DNA of 13,394 bases from Triparma columacea (lineage: Eukaryota > Sar > Bolidophyceae > Parmales > Triparmaceae): assembly GCA_030267965.1 (NCBI GenBank), contig BRYA01000033.1, positions 45,429-58,822 of the forward strand. Reading direction: 5' to 3'. The notes below the pieces were generated by a model. That model had not been told where the DNA came from. It searched no databases and saw nothing but the letters and a program-made list of their open reading frames with translations. The position numbers and the translations under genes were made by a program. Positions 1-7,021 of the stretch are shown here, one piece after another (the first letter of the stretch is position 1; each line of letters opens with the position of its first letter).

Positions 1-1101
1 GTAGTTCTGATGCTCTCCTTTGCTCTGCTCATTGATGGCTGGGGGGCAAGGCTTAAGAAGATTAGATTACTACACAAGCTTGAGGAAGGAAAGCTCGGAG
101 ACATTCTCGATAATTTACACGGCGGTATGGAAGCTTCTGCGGAAGCTCGAGTTTCAGGAACTCTAAGAGGATCTACGAGGGCAGAAGCTTCAATGCTTCG
201 AGATTCAGGAACTCAAAGATCTACGAAGGCAGAAGCTTCAATATTTCGAGTTTCAGGAACTCAAAGATCTACGAGGACGTCCAAAATTCCGCGCCGTACT
301 AATAGCGATGAAAAGACCCTGACATTTCGAGAAAATAGCGCGACAGAAAGCAGCCCTAGGGTTGAGAAGAGACTGACGCTAAAGGGAACCACCCTCAGAG
401 GGGGTGGAGGTAAGACCAGGAAGGCGAGGACCAAGTGGTAATTGCATATATACGATAACTAATCCTACTACACACAATTTGCTACACTCATTGCAGCAAA
501 TCTCACCGCTGCCGTCAAGCAGGTCTCAAAGAAAAGGGCTCAGTACAATCGCCTAATCGGAAACAGAGATCCTCTGATCCAATTTGCCGTTGCATCGATC
601 GGAGAAGCTCTGATCATTCGTCAGGCGAGGCAATTAATAGTAAACGATGTCTTCGGCGCAGTCGCCGCTGTCCTCATTGTGGTCTTCCAGGGCGGCATCG
701 CCAAATCAGAGGTCAATAATTCGCTGCTTGCATTATTCCCCGTGATAAGCATTGCCTTCAAGCTTGTCGTGATAGGTTGGAAGCTCAACCTCTTTAGGAG
801 AAGGTTTGAACTGAGGCAGGAAATTGAAGAAACGGCATATCATTTGTTGGAGAACGACATGCGAAGTCAAGATGATCTTGAGAACAAAATTATTGACCTT
901 ACTATGAGCGCTACAAAGGATGATAAAGCCAAGGAAGCTTTCAAGAAGAATGTATTAGAGTCAGTGCAAATGGCAAGAAGGGCAAGCCTCGCCGTCCCTT
1001 CAGGTGCGAAAAAAAGTCTAGGCTCGTTCAACACGAAAAAAAGCCCAAGCTCAATTCATCAAATGAAGAGTAAATGGAAATTGACTACAATGAAGTATTG
1101 A
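1..1101 (+). CDS. Partial membrane protein gene, 3' portion (exons 1-409 and 497-1101)
   Basis: The reading frame is open to the left edge, so the 5' part of the gene lies outside the window. The first exon ends at 409. The intron is 410-496 (87 nt), with donor GTAAGA, a branch-like AACTAAT near 457-463 and acceptor TTGCAG. This junction keeps the frame and avoids the TAA at 439-441 reached by read-through. After the junction the protein continues as ANLTAAVKQVSKKRAQYNRL. Two hydrophobic stretches follow (VFGAVAAVLIVVFQGG and LLALFPVISIAFKLVVIGW), then a charged helical tail rich in Arg, Glu and Asp. The frame stops at 1099-1101. A well-formed frame overlaps the end and may be its true C-terminus (see 1074-1361). 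I cannot name the family. It may be a relative of the large multi-pass proteins common in this lineage, like the gene at the other end of the window, but I see no firm alignment. Confidence 0.65.
130..276 (+). repeat. About three coding repeats of 48 bp (16 aa)
   Basis: Two near-identical 48-bp units start at 181 and 229 and encode AEASMLRDSGTQRSTK and AEASIFRVSGTQRSTR. A more degenerate, slightly shorter copy precedes them (AEARVSGTLRGSTR). All lie in the first exon of the partial left-edge gene and keep its frame. The segment is Ser, Thr and Arg rich and probably disordered, lying on the side of a soluble loop before the hydrophobic region. Confidence 0.85.
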
Positions 1102-1361
1102 AGGCCTGCAGTGGACAGAAGGTCAAACTCCTAGGATATCAGGTGGGATACTGGACGAGCGCACTCAAGACGGAGGAAGGGTGGAAGGGCGTGAAAGTTG
1201 CGTGGGTGAGCTGCACAGACGAACCGACATGGGCAGATGAGTGTATGAGGAAGTTCAAGACCCCCATGGGGATGACGTTGGTGGAGAGAATCGACGGACA
1301 GTGCATATACAAAGCAAACAAGCAGAAACACTTCAAGGACTTGAGAATTATAAAAAATTAG
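1074..1361 (+). CDS. C-terminal segment in a shifted frame: alternative end of the left-edge gene
   Basis: This 95-codon frame starts directly after an in-frame TAA (1071-1073). It overlaps the last 28 nt of the left-edge gene in another frame. Its composition is that of a real protein, with well-mixed residues and Trp, Cys and Gly (for example GYQVGYWTSALKTEEGWK), and has no low complexity. I think it is the continuation of the upstream protein. Either a 65-nt intron is spliced out (GTAAAT donor at 1070, TAG acceptor at 1134, which restores the frame and gives R-YQVGYW), or an indel lies in the A-rich stretch around 1050-1073. The donor context (AGA before GT) is poor, so the frameshift is equally likely. 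A separate small gene is less likely, given the 28-nt overlap. No domain recognised. Confidence 0.5.
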   Translation: MEIDYNEVLKACSGQKVKLLGYQVGYWTSALKTEEGWKGVKVAWVSCTDEPTWADECMRKFKTPMGMTLVERIDGQCIYKANKQKHFKDLRIIKN

Positions 1362-1406
1362 AATAAAGAAAATTAGGTATAAAGAAAATTAGAATAAAGA
1401 AAATTT
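1356..1406 (+). repeat. AT-rich tandem repeat, period 15-16 bp, in the 3' flank
   Basis: The unit AATTAGAATAAAGAA recurs about 3.4 times, with AATTAG at 1356, 1371 and 1387, then AATTTA at 1402. It begins at the stop codon of the 1074-1361 frame. Two copies contain AATAAA, so it could double as a polyadenylation region for the left-edge gene. That role is inference. Confidence 0.75.
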
Positions 1407-1598
1407 ATATTGCGTACACCAAATGCCACCCTTGGAGATATGGGCGGGAAGGGTTGACGGGGAGTTGGCGCAAGCCACCATTTATTTATTTCACCTTTTG
1501 TTCTGGTTCTGGAATCGGAGCAAGGCTGTAAAGGATGACTTTTGGTTTTGAGTCGATTACAATTCCTAATCCAACTTTTTCAACTTTAACCCAACGTA
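1407..1598. promoter_or_regulatory. Intergenic: 3' flank of gene 1 and promoter/5'UTR of gene 2
   Basis: Base composition is mixed, with T- and A-rich stretches just before the ATG at 1599. No open frame or RNA gene was recognised. An in-frame TAA at 1587-1589 supports 1599 as the first usable start in this exon. No clear core promoter element was found. Confidence 0.4.
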
Positions 1599-3789
1599 AT
1601 GATACTATCTGTGTTGTTGTTGTTGCTTTTGGACATAATTTTGTTACCTAACGTTTCAATTAGTTTCCAAAATGTCATGGTCGTGAATGAGGGAAGAAAT
1701 AAAGGAAGAAATAAAGGCTGTTTGGGGTTCAGTACGAACATCAGAACGATTCCCGCGATTCATCACGTGCACTACTCAAATAACTACATTGGAGAAAACA
1801 ACAACAACAACTCTTATAACAATGATGTTAGGGATAAATCATTTGAGTTCGAGGACCTATTCTTACAACTAGGTGAGGAGAAGAGAGGAGAGAAGAGGAG
1901 AGGAGGACATGGAGGGAATGGTGGGAGAGGAGAGGATGTGCTGATAAGAAGCGCAGCAAGATGAAGCGCAGCAAGATGAAGCCAGCAAGAATGAAGCGCA
2001 GCAAGGACAACCACAACCACAACCACAACCACCATGACTCACACTCTCTACTTCCCCACGCCCACCCAGACCTAGAGTCCCGTTCCACCAGCCGTTCCTC
2101 CCCCCAGCATCCCCTCGACTCCCCCTACTCGGGAATCAACAACCTCCTAACCTACTCCGACGCTCTCTCTGCCCTGACCATGTACCACGGCGTATGCGGT
2201 AACCTAATAATCCCCCGCTCCCACCCCCTCAGCAAGGTCGTGTACAACTTCGGTTGGTGGAAGTCCCACGTCCTCGGTCATCCCTCCAGGGTCCTCGAGC
2301 TCAACGAGCTCGGCTTCATCTGGGGCCGGCTCCAGAGCCCCTGGAACCTGATCGTGGAGTCCCTCCTCTGCTACAAGTCCGTCCACGGCCACCTCGACGT
2401 TCCCACCGACTACGTAGTTAACTCAAAGTACAAACCCTGCCCAGACTACCCCGTCGCTACCTGGGGGGTGGAGCTCGGGGTTATATGCAACAACATTAGG
2501 AGCAGGAACTTCTACATCGGGGGGGCGTCGGGACCTGAGAGGGTTGAGCAGCTGGTTAACATGGGCTTCGTATTCGATAAAAGCGAAGCGCTGTTCGACA
2601 AACTGCTAAGGGCGGCAAAGGAATATAAAGTTAGACAAGGGGGGAACATTAGGACGCTAAGGGTACCGCAGAAATTCGTAGTACCGGAAGGAGGAAAGGA
2701 CGGATGGCCAGAGGATTTGGGGGGCTTCAGGTGAGCGTAGTTTGGGGGGGGGCAGGGGGGGGGGTTTACTTGTAGGGGTGGTTGAGACTGCTTTCTGCTT
2801 CTGCTGCCGCGGCTTTGTCTACGTAATATTTTAACCCGCCTCCCCATCTCCTCCCAAACCTGAAATAAAGGCTCGGCGAGAAGTTGACTGCCGTCCGTCA
2901 GAAGGGTTTATACGTGAAGAAGTCCGCCTCCCGTCGCTTAGCCCTCGAGGACATAGGTTTCCAATGGTCCGGCAACAACTCCCTAGGCTGGCTCTCCGTG
3001 ATCCACGCGGCCGCGATATACTCCAGACTCCATGATAGGGTACTGGACGTACCGGATAACTTCGTCGTGCCAAAAAGGGAAGGAGGGGAGGGGGAGGTGA
3101 GGAACTAAGGGGGGAAGAAGGAAAGAAAGGGGGGAAGAAGGAAAGATACTCGCCCCCCCACACACACACATGAAAATAATGAGAGACGAAACACAATAAG
3201 GACAAAGATATATTCGCTAACTTGGGCAACCCACTTTGCACTCCCCCCCCCCCGCCCCCCCCCCACAGGAATGGCCGTGGCCTGAGCATTTAGAGGGCCT
3301 TAAATTGGGGTTGAGGTTGAAGAGGATCCGGCTCAATGGTGACCACTTAAAGGGAGAGAACGCGAAGGGTAGAAAGGTGAGGGGAGTGGGCCCCGAATGA
3401 AAACATGGGGGGAAACAAAGGAAAACTAACGCGGCGGTCCCCATCCCCACGCCGCACGCAAACCTTAGATGCAACTAGACGCGCTCGGGTTCGTCTGGTA
3501 TAGAGGGAGGAAGAGGGGCCGGCCGTCTGTTAATCTAGATGAGTGTAAAACGACGGGACAACCAAAGGGGAAGAGGAACGCTTTCAGCTTCTTCAGGAGC
3601 TCGTACGCTAAGGAAAGGAAGGAAAGGGGCGAGGGGAGCACCACGAGCAAGGAGGTAGGGGAGATATGGAGAGGCATGAAGGAGGAGGATAAAACCAAGT
3701 GGGAGGAACTTGCGAGGGAAGATAAGGAGAGGTACGAGAGAGAGATGGCAGATAATAAGGCGACGCTAAGCGTAGGGGCGCCTATGTAA
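1599..3789 (+). CDS. Helicase-associated-repeat protein with AT-hook and HMG box, signal-peptide start
   Basis: Five exons (1599-1872, 2070-2730, 2871-3096, 3269-3376, 3469-3789) give 529 aa. Every junction has consensus GTGAG donors and AG acceptors and keeps one protein running. Residues 1-22 are a strong signal peptide (MILSVLLLLLLDIILL). Phe23 follows (SISFQN) in a Lys/Asn-rich stretch, resembling the heterokont plastid presequence with Phe at +1. Four helicase-associated (HA, PF03457-like) repeats lie at about 119-177, 180-262, 264-344 and 350-433, with the usual features (HGHLDVPTDY, WPEDLGGFRLGEKLTAVRQKG, RRLALEDIGFQW, LDALGFVW). Residues 436-443 (RGRKRGRP) look like an AT-hook, and about 455-520 form an HMG box (PKGKRNAFSFF...EIWRGMKEEDKTKWEELA). 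HA repeats and HMG boxes both suggest DNA binding, so a role in organellar or nuclear chromatin is inferred. No helicase motor motifs are present. The exon 1 junction is the least certain: a downstream ATG at 1961 would give a nuclear form without the signal peptide. Confidence 0.85.
1873..2069 (+). other. Intron 1 of the HA/HMG-box gene, with low-complexity repeats
   Basis: The donor is AG|GTGAGG and the acceptor CCACCCAG|AC, preceded by a branch-like GACTCAC and a pyrimidine tract. The 197-nt removal restores the frame. Inside are a purine-rich GAGGAGA stretch, about four copies of a 15-bp GAAGCGCAGCAAGAT-type unit (about 1949-2006) and ACAACC repeats (about 2007-2030). The frame open across 1961-2069 comes from these simple repeats and need not be coding. 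Confidence 0.7.
3107..3146 (+). repeat. Perfect 20-bp tandem duplication in intron 3 of the HA/HMG-box gene
   Basis: The unit AAGGGGGGAAGAAGGAAAGA occurs twice with no spacing. It lies near the donor end of the 172-nt intron 3097-3268, whose acceptor end carries two long C runs (3242-3264). Confidence 0.85.
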
Positions 3790-3883
3790 TTGCTTTCTTG
3801 ACAGACCCAACCCACTAGTATTTTAGTATTTTTGAAAAACACACACATACAACCGAGGTGCCTTGGCGCGCTCCCATACGCCC

Positions 3884-4648
3884 TCACCAGCCCATGATGA
3901 CCCTGACGCAAGTCGCGACTGCTAGTAACATGCTGCTCAAATAACCAGTCCATATACCATAGGCGAACGGACTGTCGTAACGCTTTGAAGGATCGCCCTC
4001 AGAGGCGGCGTACCCCTGCGCGGTGGGGAGGGGGAGGGGGGTTGGAGGAAAGGGGGGAAGGGAAAAGGGGGAGGGCAACAAAATAAACTCACCTTGGCCC
4101 AGGTTACGCGACCGACAAACCAGACGAGTACGGAAACGGAGGCTGAGATTGGGAAGTAGATGGTGGCGATAAGGTTCGCTGTTATGAACTGGGCGAGTGT
4201 CTGGGGGGCGGGGGTAAAGGAGGTTAAGACGAAGATTGAAGACGTATGAGGGGAGACATTCGCGGATGACACCTAACATCCTCCTCACCTCGAATATCTG
4301 CTGGTGAGACCTCTGAACACAGTTGAAGGCTTTCGAGTGTTTCGTGCACCCCTCCACGTAGAGGTTCGGGAGGCCATACCTCTGGTCGACATCCTTCTCC
4401 CCATCCTTCCTCGCCTTCTCCCTGTATACTGAGCGCTTGCTACCGACCATTAGACCCCAGAGGGTTATCCAGAAACCGGCAACCACGTGGATTGTCAGAC
4501 CGATCGAGGCGCCGCGCTGGAGACCAAGGGGAGAGGGAGAAGTCAGGAAGGAAAAGGTAGGATCTTTGGGGAGGATGTAGAGCTCAATGTAAGGAAGCAC
4601 ACCGGCAAGGAAGCCAGTCTGAGCGAGAAGCTTCATCATTTGAACCAT
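3884..4648 (-). CDS. MAPEG-family protein, microsomal glutathione S-transferase 3-like
   Basis: Three exons on the minus strand (4648-4289, 4200-4093, 4015-3884) give 199 aa. Introns of 88 and 77 nt have GTGAGG and GTGAGT donors and CAG acceptors, all phase 0. The MAPEG/MGST3 signature is clear at about residues 107-120 (AFNCVQRSHQQIFE), the site that binds glutathione in the family. It is preceded by a membrane helix and basic loop (about 53-80) and followed by helices in exon 2 (LAQFITANLIATIYF, VSVLVWFVGRVTWA) and exon 3 (GIWTGYLSSMLLAVATCV), matching the four-helix fold. MGST3 members act in ER or outer mitochondrial membranes in glutathione conjugation, peroxide reduction or leukotriene-C4-type chemistry. 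The N-terminus is about 45 residues longer than in the animal protein and holds one extra hydrophobic segment (LLAQTGFLAGVLPYIELYIL). Its 3' end faces the HA/HMG gene 94 bp away. Confidence 0.9.
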   Translation of the reverse strand: MVQMMKLLAQTGFLAGVLPYIELYILPKDPTFSFLTSPSPLGLQRGASIGLTIHVVAGFWITLWGLMVGSKRSVYREKARKDGEKDVDQRYGLPNLYVEGCTKHSKAFNCVQRSHQQIFEVRRMLGVIRECLPSYVFNLRLNLLYPRPPDTRPVHNSEPYRHHLLPNLSLRFRTRLVCRSRNLGQGEFILLPSPFSLPPFPPTPLPLPTAQGYAASEGDPSKRYDSPFAYGIWTGYLSSMLLAVATCVRVIMGW

Positions 4649-4652
4649 CGTT

Positions 4653-4831
4653 CTGGTGGGATAGAGGAGGACGGATGGGGGGGGTAAGAGGAGAAGGTGT
4701 CATGGTTGACGATGCTGGCAGGCGGCCAGTAAGATGTGAATGGGGGTTTACGCGGGGTCGGGTTATAGGAGAAGGTTGCGGGCGCAGAATATTGAGAGCT
4801 CTTGGGGGGGAGGTATTAGGATCTTACTCAC
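4653..4831 (-). other. Probable 5'UTR intron of the MGST3-like gene
   Basis: On the minus strand a consensus donor GTGAGTAAG begins at 4831 and a CCCACCAG acceptor ends at 4653, four bases before the start ATG at 4648. The predicted leader exon above 4831 contains no ATG for about 90 nt, as expected for a 5'UTR. Inside the intron, TGA lies in frame with the ORF, so translation cannot extend upstream. Confidence 0.55.
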
Positions 4832-4948
4832 GAATGAAGTAGTGATGATGAAGGTCGAAGTGGTTTCCGCTTCCGCAGAGAGTTTCAGGATGATCAGGAT
4901 GTATTCGTTCGCAAAAGTTTGCAGTTGATTTATCTTTAAACCACAGAC
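4832..4948. promoter_or_regulatory. Compact divergent promoter region, MGST3-like gene and coiled-coil gene
   Basis: This lies between the inferred leader exon of the minus-strand MGST3-like gene and the ATG of the plus-strand coiled-coil gene (4949). Both transcripts would start here, so the shared promoter is probably about 100 bp or less. An AT-rich stretch (TTGATTTATCTTTAAA, about 4924-4939) lies next to the plus-strand start. No specific factor site is claimed. Confidence 0.35.
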
Positions 4949-6125
4949 ATGGCGGCAATTCGCTCCCCGATGAAGGATCTAGACATCAACGCTAATTCGC
5001 GTTCCGAGCAGATATCGGTGAGCTTGCGGGATCGGTTGTGGAGGGGTAAATTTTAACCTGCAGCATCATGGGTCGAGGGGAGGAGGGAAGGATGCTTTTT
5101 TAGACGCTTTTGAATCGTATCGAGGTAGTTTCGTGCATTTTAATGTGTTCGACCGAGTATATTTTAACCCTACATTGCCGTTTTCTTCCCATTCGCTCGT
5201 AGATTCTGAAGTTAGTCCAACAGATTGAGCGTGAGGAGGAAGAAGACAGGAGGAGAAGGATGAGGGAGGAGGAGAAGGAGGGTGAGGAGGCAGCGCAGAG
5301 GCTAGTTTTGGAGATGCAGGGGGAGGATTTGGCGAAGAAGATCATGGACGACGAAGCTAGGGAACATGCGAAGGATGTTGAGAGGAAGGTAAGGGGATGG
5401 GGAGGGGGAGGGGGAGGGGGAGGGGGTGGGCGGCAAAGAGCGAAGCGAGTCGCAGCACGTGTTTTTCCGTTGCATGTCTCTGCGCGCCTCAATACACCAA
5501 ACCTTAACCGCCCCCGCCCACTCCTCCCCCCTCAACAAAACTTCTCCCCCTCTAGAAAAAGCTTGAAGAAACCGATGCCCGTCTGGCCCGTTCAGCCGAT
5601 TTCAAGAGCCGTCAAAAGAAAATATCTTCTGACTGCGCCCGCGCTCTCTCCAACGCCCGTGCCGCCGAGTCGAGTTCCGCCCTTGCCCGTAAGTTAATGT
5701 CCTCCGAGCTCAAGGTCGTTCACAAGGAGTGGAAGAGTCTCCGCCAGCTCTGGAGGAAGGCCAAGTTCTTCCCCTCCCGTGTCCCCGGTGGCGTCGAGCT
5801 AACCGTAACGCTACCCTCTATCTTCACGTGCGAGTGCGTCACTGACTCAAAGGCTAACGTGCTTACGGTAACGGCACTCGCGGAAAACCCGGAGGTTCCA
5901 CACCACCTTCATACCGTGGTTGGCGAGGTCGGGTGGAAGGAGATAAGGTTCAGGTGCGACCTCACGTTCCACGGTGACGACGTAAGGTGGGATGAGATGG
6001 AGGTAAAACAGGAGAGGAAGGGTGACGTTCTTACTATTCTTGTTACTAGGAGGGGGGGAGGTAAATGGCTTACGGGGACGGATATTTACGCGGCTTACAA
6101 GGGTAGGGGGTGGGGAATATGGTGA
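4949..6125 (+). CDS. Coiled-coil protein of unknown function with C-terminal beta-rich region
   Basis: Three exons (4949-5017, 5203-5388, 5556-6125) give 274 aa. Introns of 185 and 167 nt have GTGAGC and GTAAGG donors and TAG acceptors, and junctions are phase 0. The first exon gives MAAIRSPMKDLDINANSRSE. Residues about 24-155 are an almost continuous charged helix (IEREEEEDRRRRMREEE, ARLARSADFKSRQKKISSD, HKEWKSLRQLWRKAKFF) predicted to be coiled coil. Residues about 160-274 alternate strand-like stretches (GGVELTVTLPSIFTCECV, ANVLTVTALAE, KEIRFRCDLTFHGDDVRWDE, GDVLTILVTRR), which might form a beta sandwich. A CS/HSP20-like fold is possible, but I cannot support a family name. The stop TGA at 6123-6125 is followed by 181 bp to the convergent neighbour. 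Confidence 0.75.
5394..5431 (+). repeat. (GGGGGA)n G-tract microsatellite in an intron, G-quadruplex-capable
   Basis: Runs of four or five G separated by single A or T residues start five bases after the GTAAGG donor of intron 2 in the coiled-coil gene. Four or more G runs in tandem fit the G-quadruplex pattern in RNA and DNA. The same intron ends in C-rich tracts (about 5506-5553). Confidence 0.8.
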
Positions 6126-6306
6126 TTTTGAGAGGAGGGTATTTATAGTGTAAAGGGTGGAAGGGGGGTAGGGTGGGAGGCTGTGGGGGTGGTCAAGGGA
6201 AAGGTAAAAGAGCTTTCTTGACAACCGAAAACGGAAGGGACGGAGACTTTCGAATTTTTAATTATATCCTGGTTTCTCAACCTTTCCGAGCTTCGCAGTT
6301 GGGGGG
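6126..6306. other. Convergent intergenic spacer
   Basis: This 181-bp spacer holds the 3' ends of the coiled-coil gene (+) and the small membrane-protein gene (-). It is purine rich on the plus strand and then AT rich (about 6250-6270, TTTTTAATTATATCC), which could serve 3'-end formation. No gene seen. Confidence 0.4.
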
Positions 6307-6856
6307 CTACTTCTTAGGCTTTATCACCACATAGTTGAGGAACGCCCATATGGAACCTGCTACAAAGAGGAAGCAGAATGCCACCTGGGGAGTGTGGGGG
6401 GGGGGGGGGTGAGAAGACAAACGGGAGAGGGAGAGGGCATCCAAAACCCACGCCGCTTAAGGAATAAAAGATGGGCACAACAGTGCAGAACAAAGTGGGA
6501 AAACACCGACTTACCGTAGGGGTTATTGGCTTGTATACCTCCTTGAAGCGCAGATTGTTGCTGTTGCGGAGAAGGCGGCGGCGGCGCTAACGGGAGGGGG
6601 TGTTGGGGGAGAGAGGGTGAGGGGTCATTGCGTGGGCAGGGGGAGGTGGATTGAAGAGAAAGAGAAGCTTATGACAAGCGGACGTTCATCGTCGGCTCGA
6701 ATTCACCGACTCGTTCCTTTGGGAATCCCCGTTCCTTTATCTTCCCCACGTTTCCTCCTCCCTTTTGTGCCATCCCTAACTCACACCAAGGTGGCCGATC
6801 ATGGGTATTTTCTTCTTCTTTACCACCCTCTTCTTCGCACCCCCCCCGGGGCCCAT
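6307..6856 (-). CDS. Small basic single-pass (C-tail) membrane protein, 73 aa
   Basis: Three phase-0 exons on the minus strand (6856-6785, 6586-6515, 6384-6307; 72, 72 and 78 nt) are joined across 198- and 130-nt introns with GTGAGT and GTAAGT donors and TTAG and CCCCAG acceptors. Exon 1 encodes MGPGGGAKKRVVKKKKIPMI, exon 2 an Arg-rich segment ending FKEVYKPITPT, and exon 3 a membrane helix with a basic end (VAFCFLFVAGSIWAFLNYVV, then IKPKK). The layout, a soluble basic N-terminus and one helix 5 residues from the end, is that of a tail-anchored ER, mitochondrial or plastid subunit. The terminal KPKK loosely resembles a dilysine ER signal. No family recognised. All three exons are too short to show as long ORFs, so the model rests on splice sites and frame. 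The exon 1 to 2 junction is the least certain. Confidence 0.6.
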
Positions 6857-7021
6857 CAAGTTGTGTAACTCCTCGTCCGTAACGGAAGACATCCGACGGG
6901 GGAGTCCTGATGGTTTTTGTTCGACCTAAACTTTAAAATCCGAGGAGAGGTCCCTCAGTTCGGACTCAGCTTTCTTCGAAAAACTCCCTCCTTCATTTCG
7001 GATTCTTATTCCCTCTTGTAA
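6857..7021. promoter_or_regulatory. Divergent promoter region, small membrane protein and CoaX-Tudor gene
   Basis: These 165 bp separate the minus-strand ATG at 6856 from the plus-strand ATG at 7022, so both promoters and leaders must fit here. No unmistakable TATA box or other core element was identified. Confidence 0.35.

Noticed and set aside
2204..3289. Several minus-strand ORFs, including a Gly-rich 152-aa frame
   Set aside because: They mirror the HA-repeat exons and the poly-C and poly-G tracts of introns.
4740..4928. 62-codon plus-strand ORF upstream of the coiled-coil gene
   Set aside because: It falls in the divergent promoter and inferred 5'UTR of the MGST3-like gene, and shows no domain or splice link to the next gene.
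3792..6223. Shared 12-mer GCTTTCTTGACA after two plus-strand genes (3792-3803 and 6212-6223)
   Set aside because: Several repeated 12-mers are expected by chance in a window of this size, and the distances to the stop codons differ (about 3 versus 87 nt).
6669..6773. Minus-strand 34-aa ORF starting MAQKGGGNVGK inside the small membrane-protein gene
   Set aside because: It begins just inside the intron after the GTGAGT donor and ends in TAA with no usable consensus donor that joins exon 2 in the membrane-helix frame. Kept only as a possible alternative exon.
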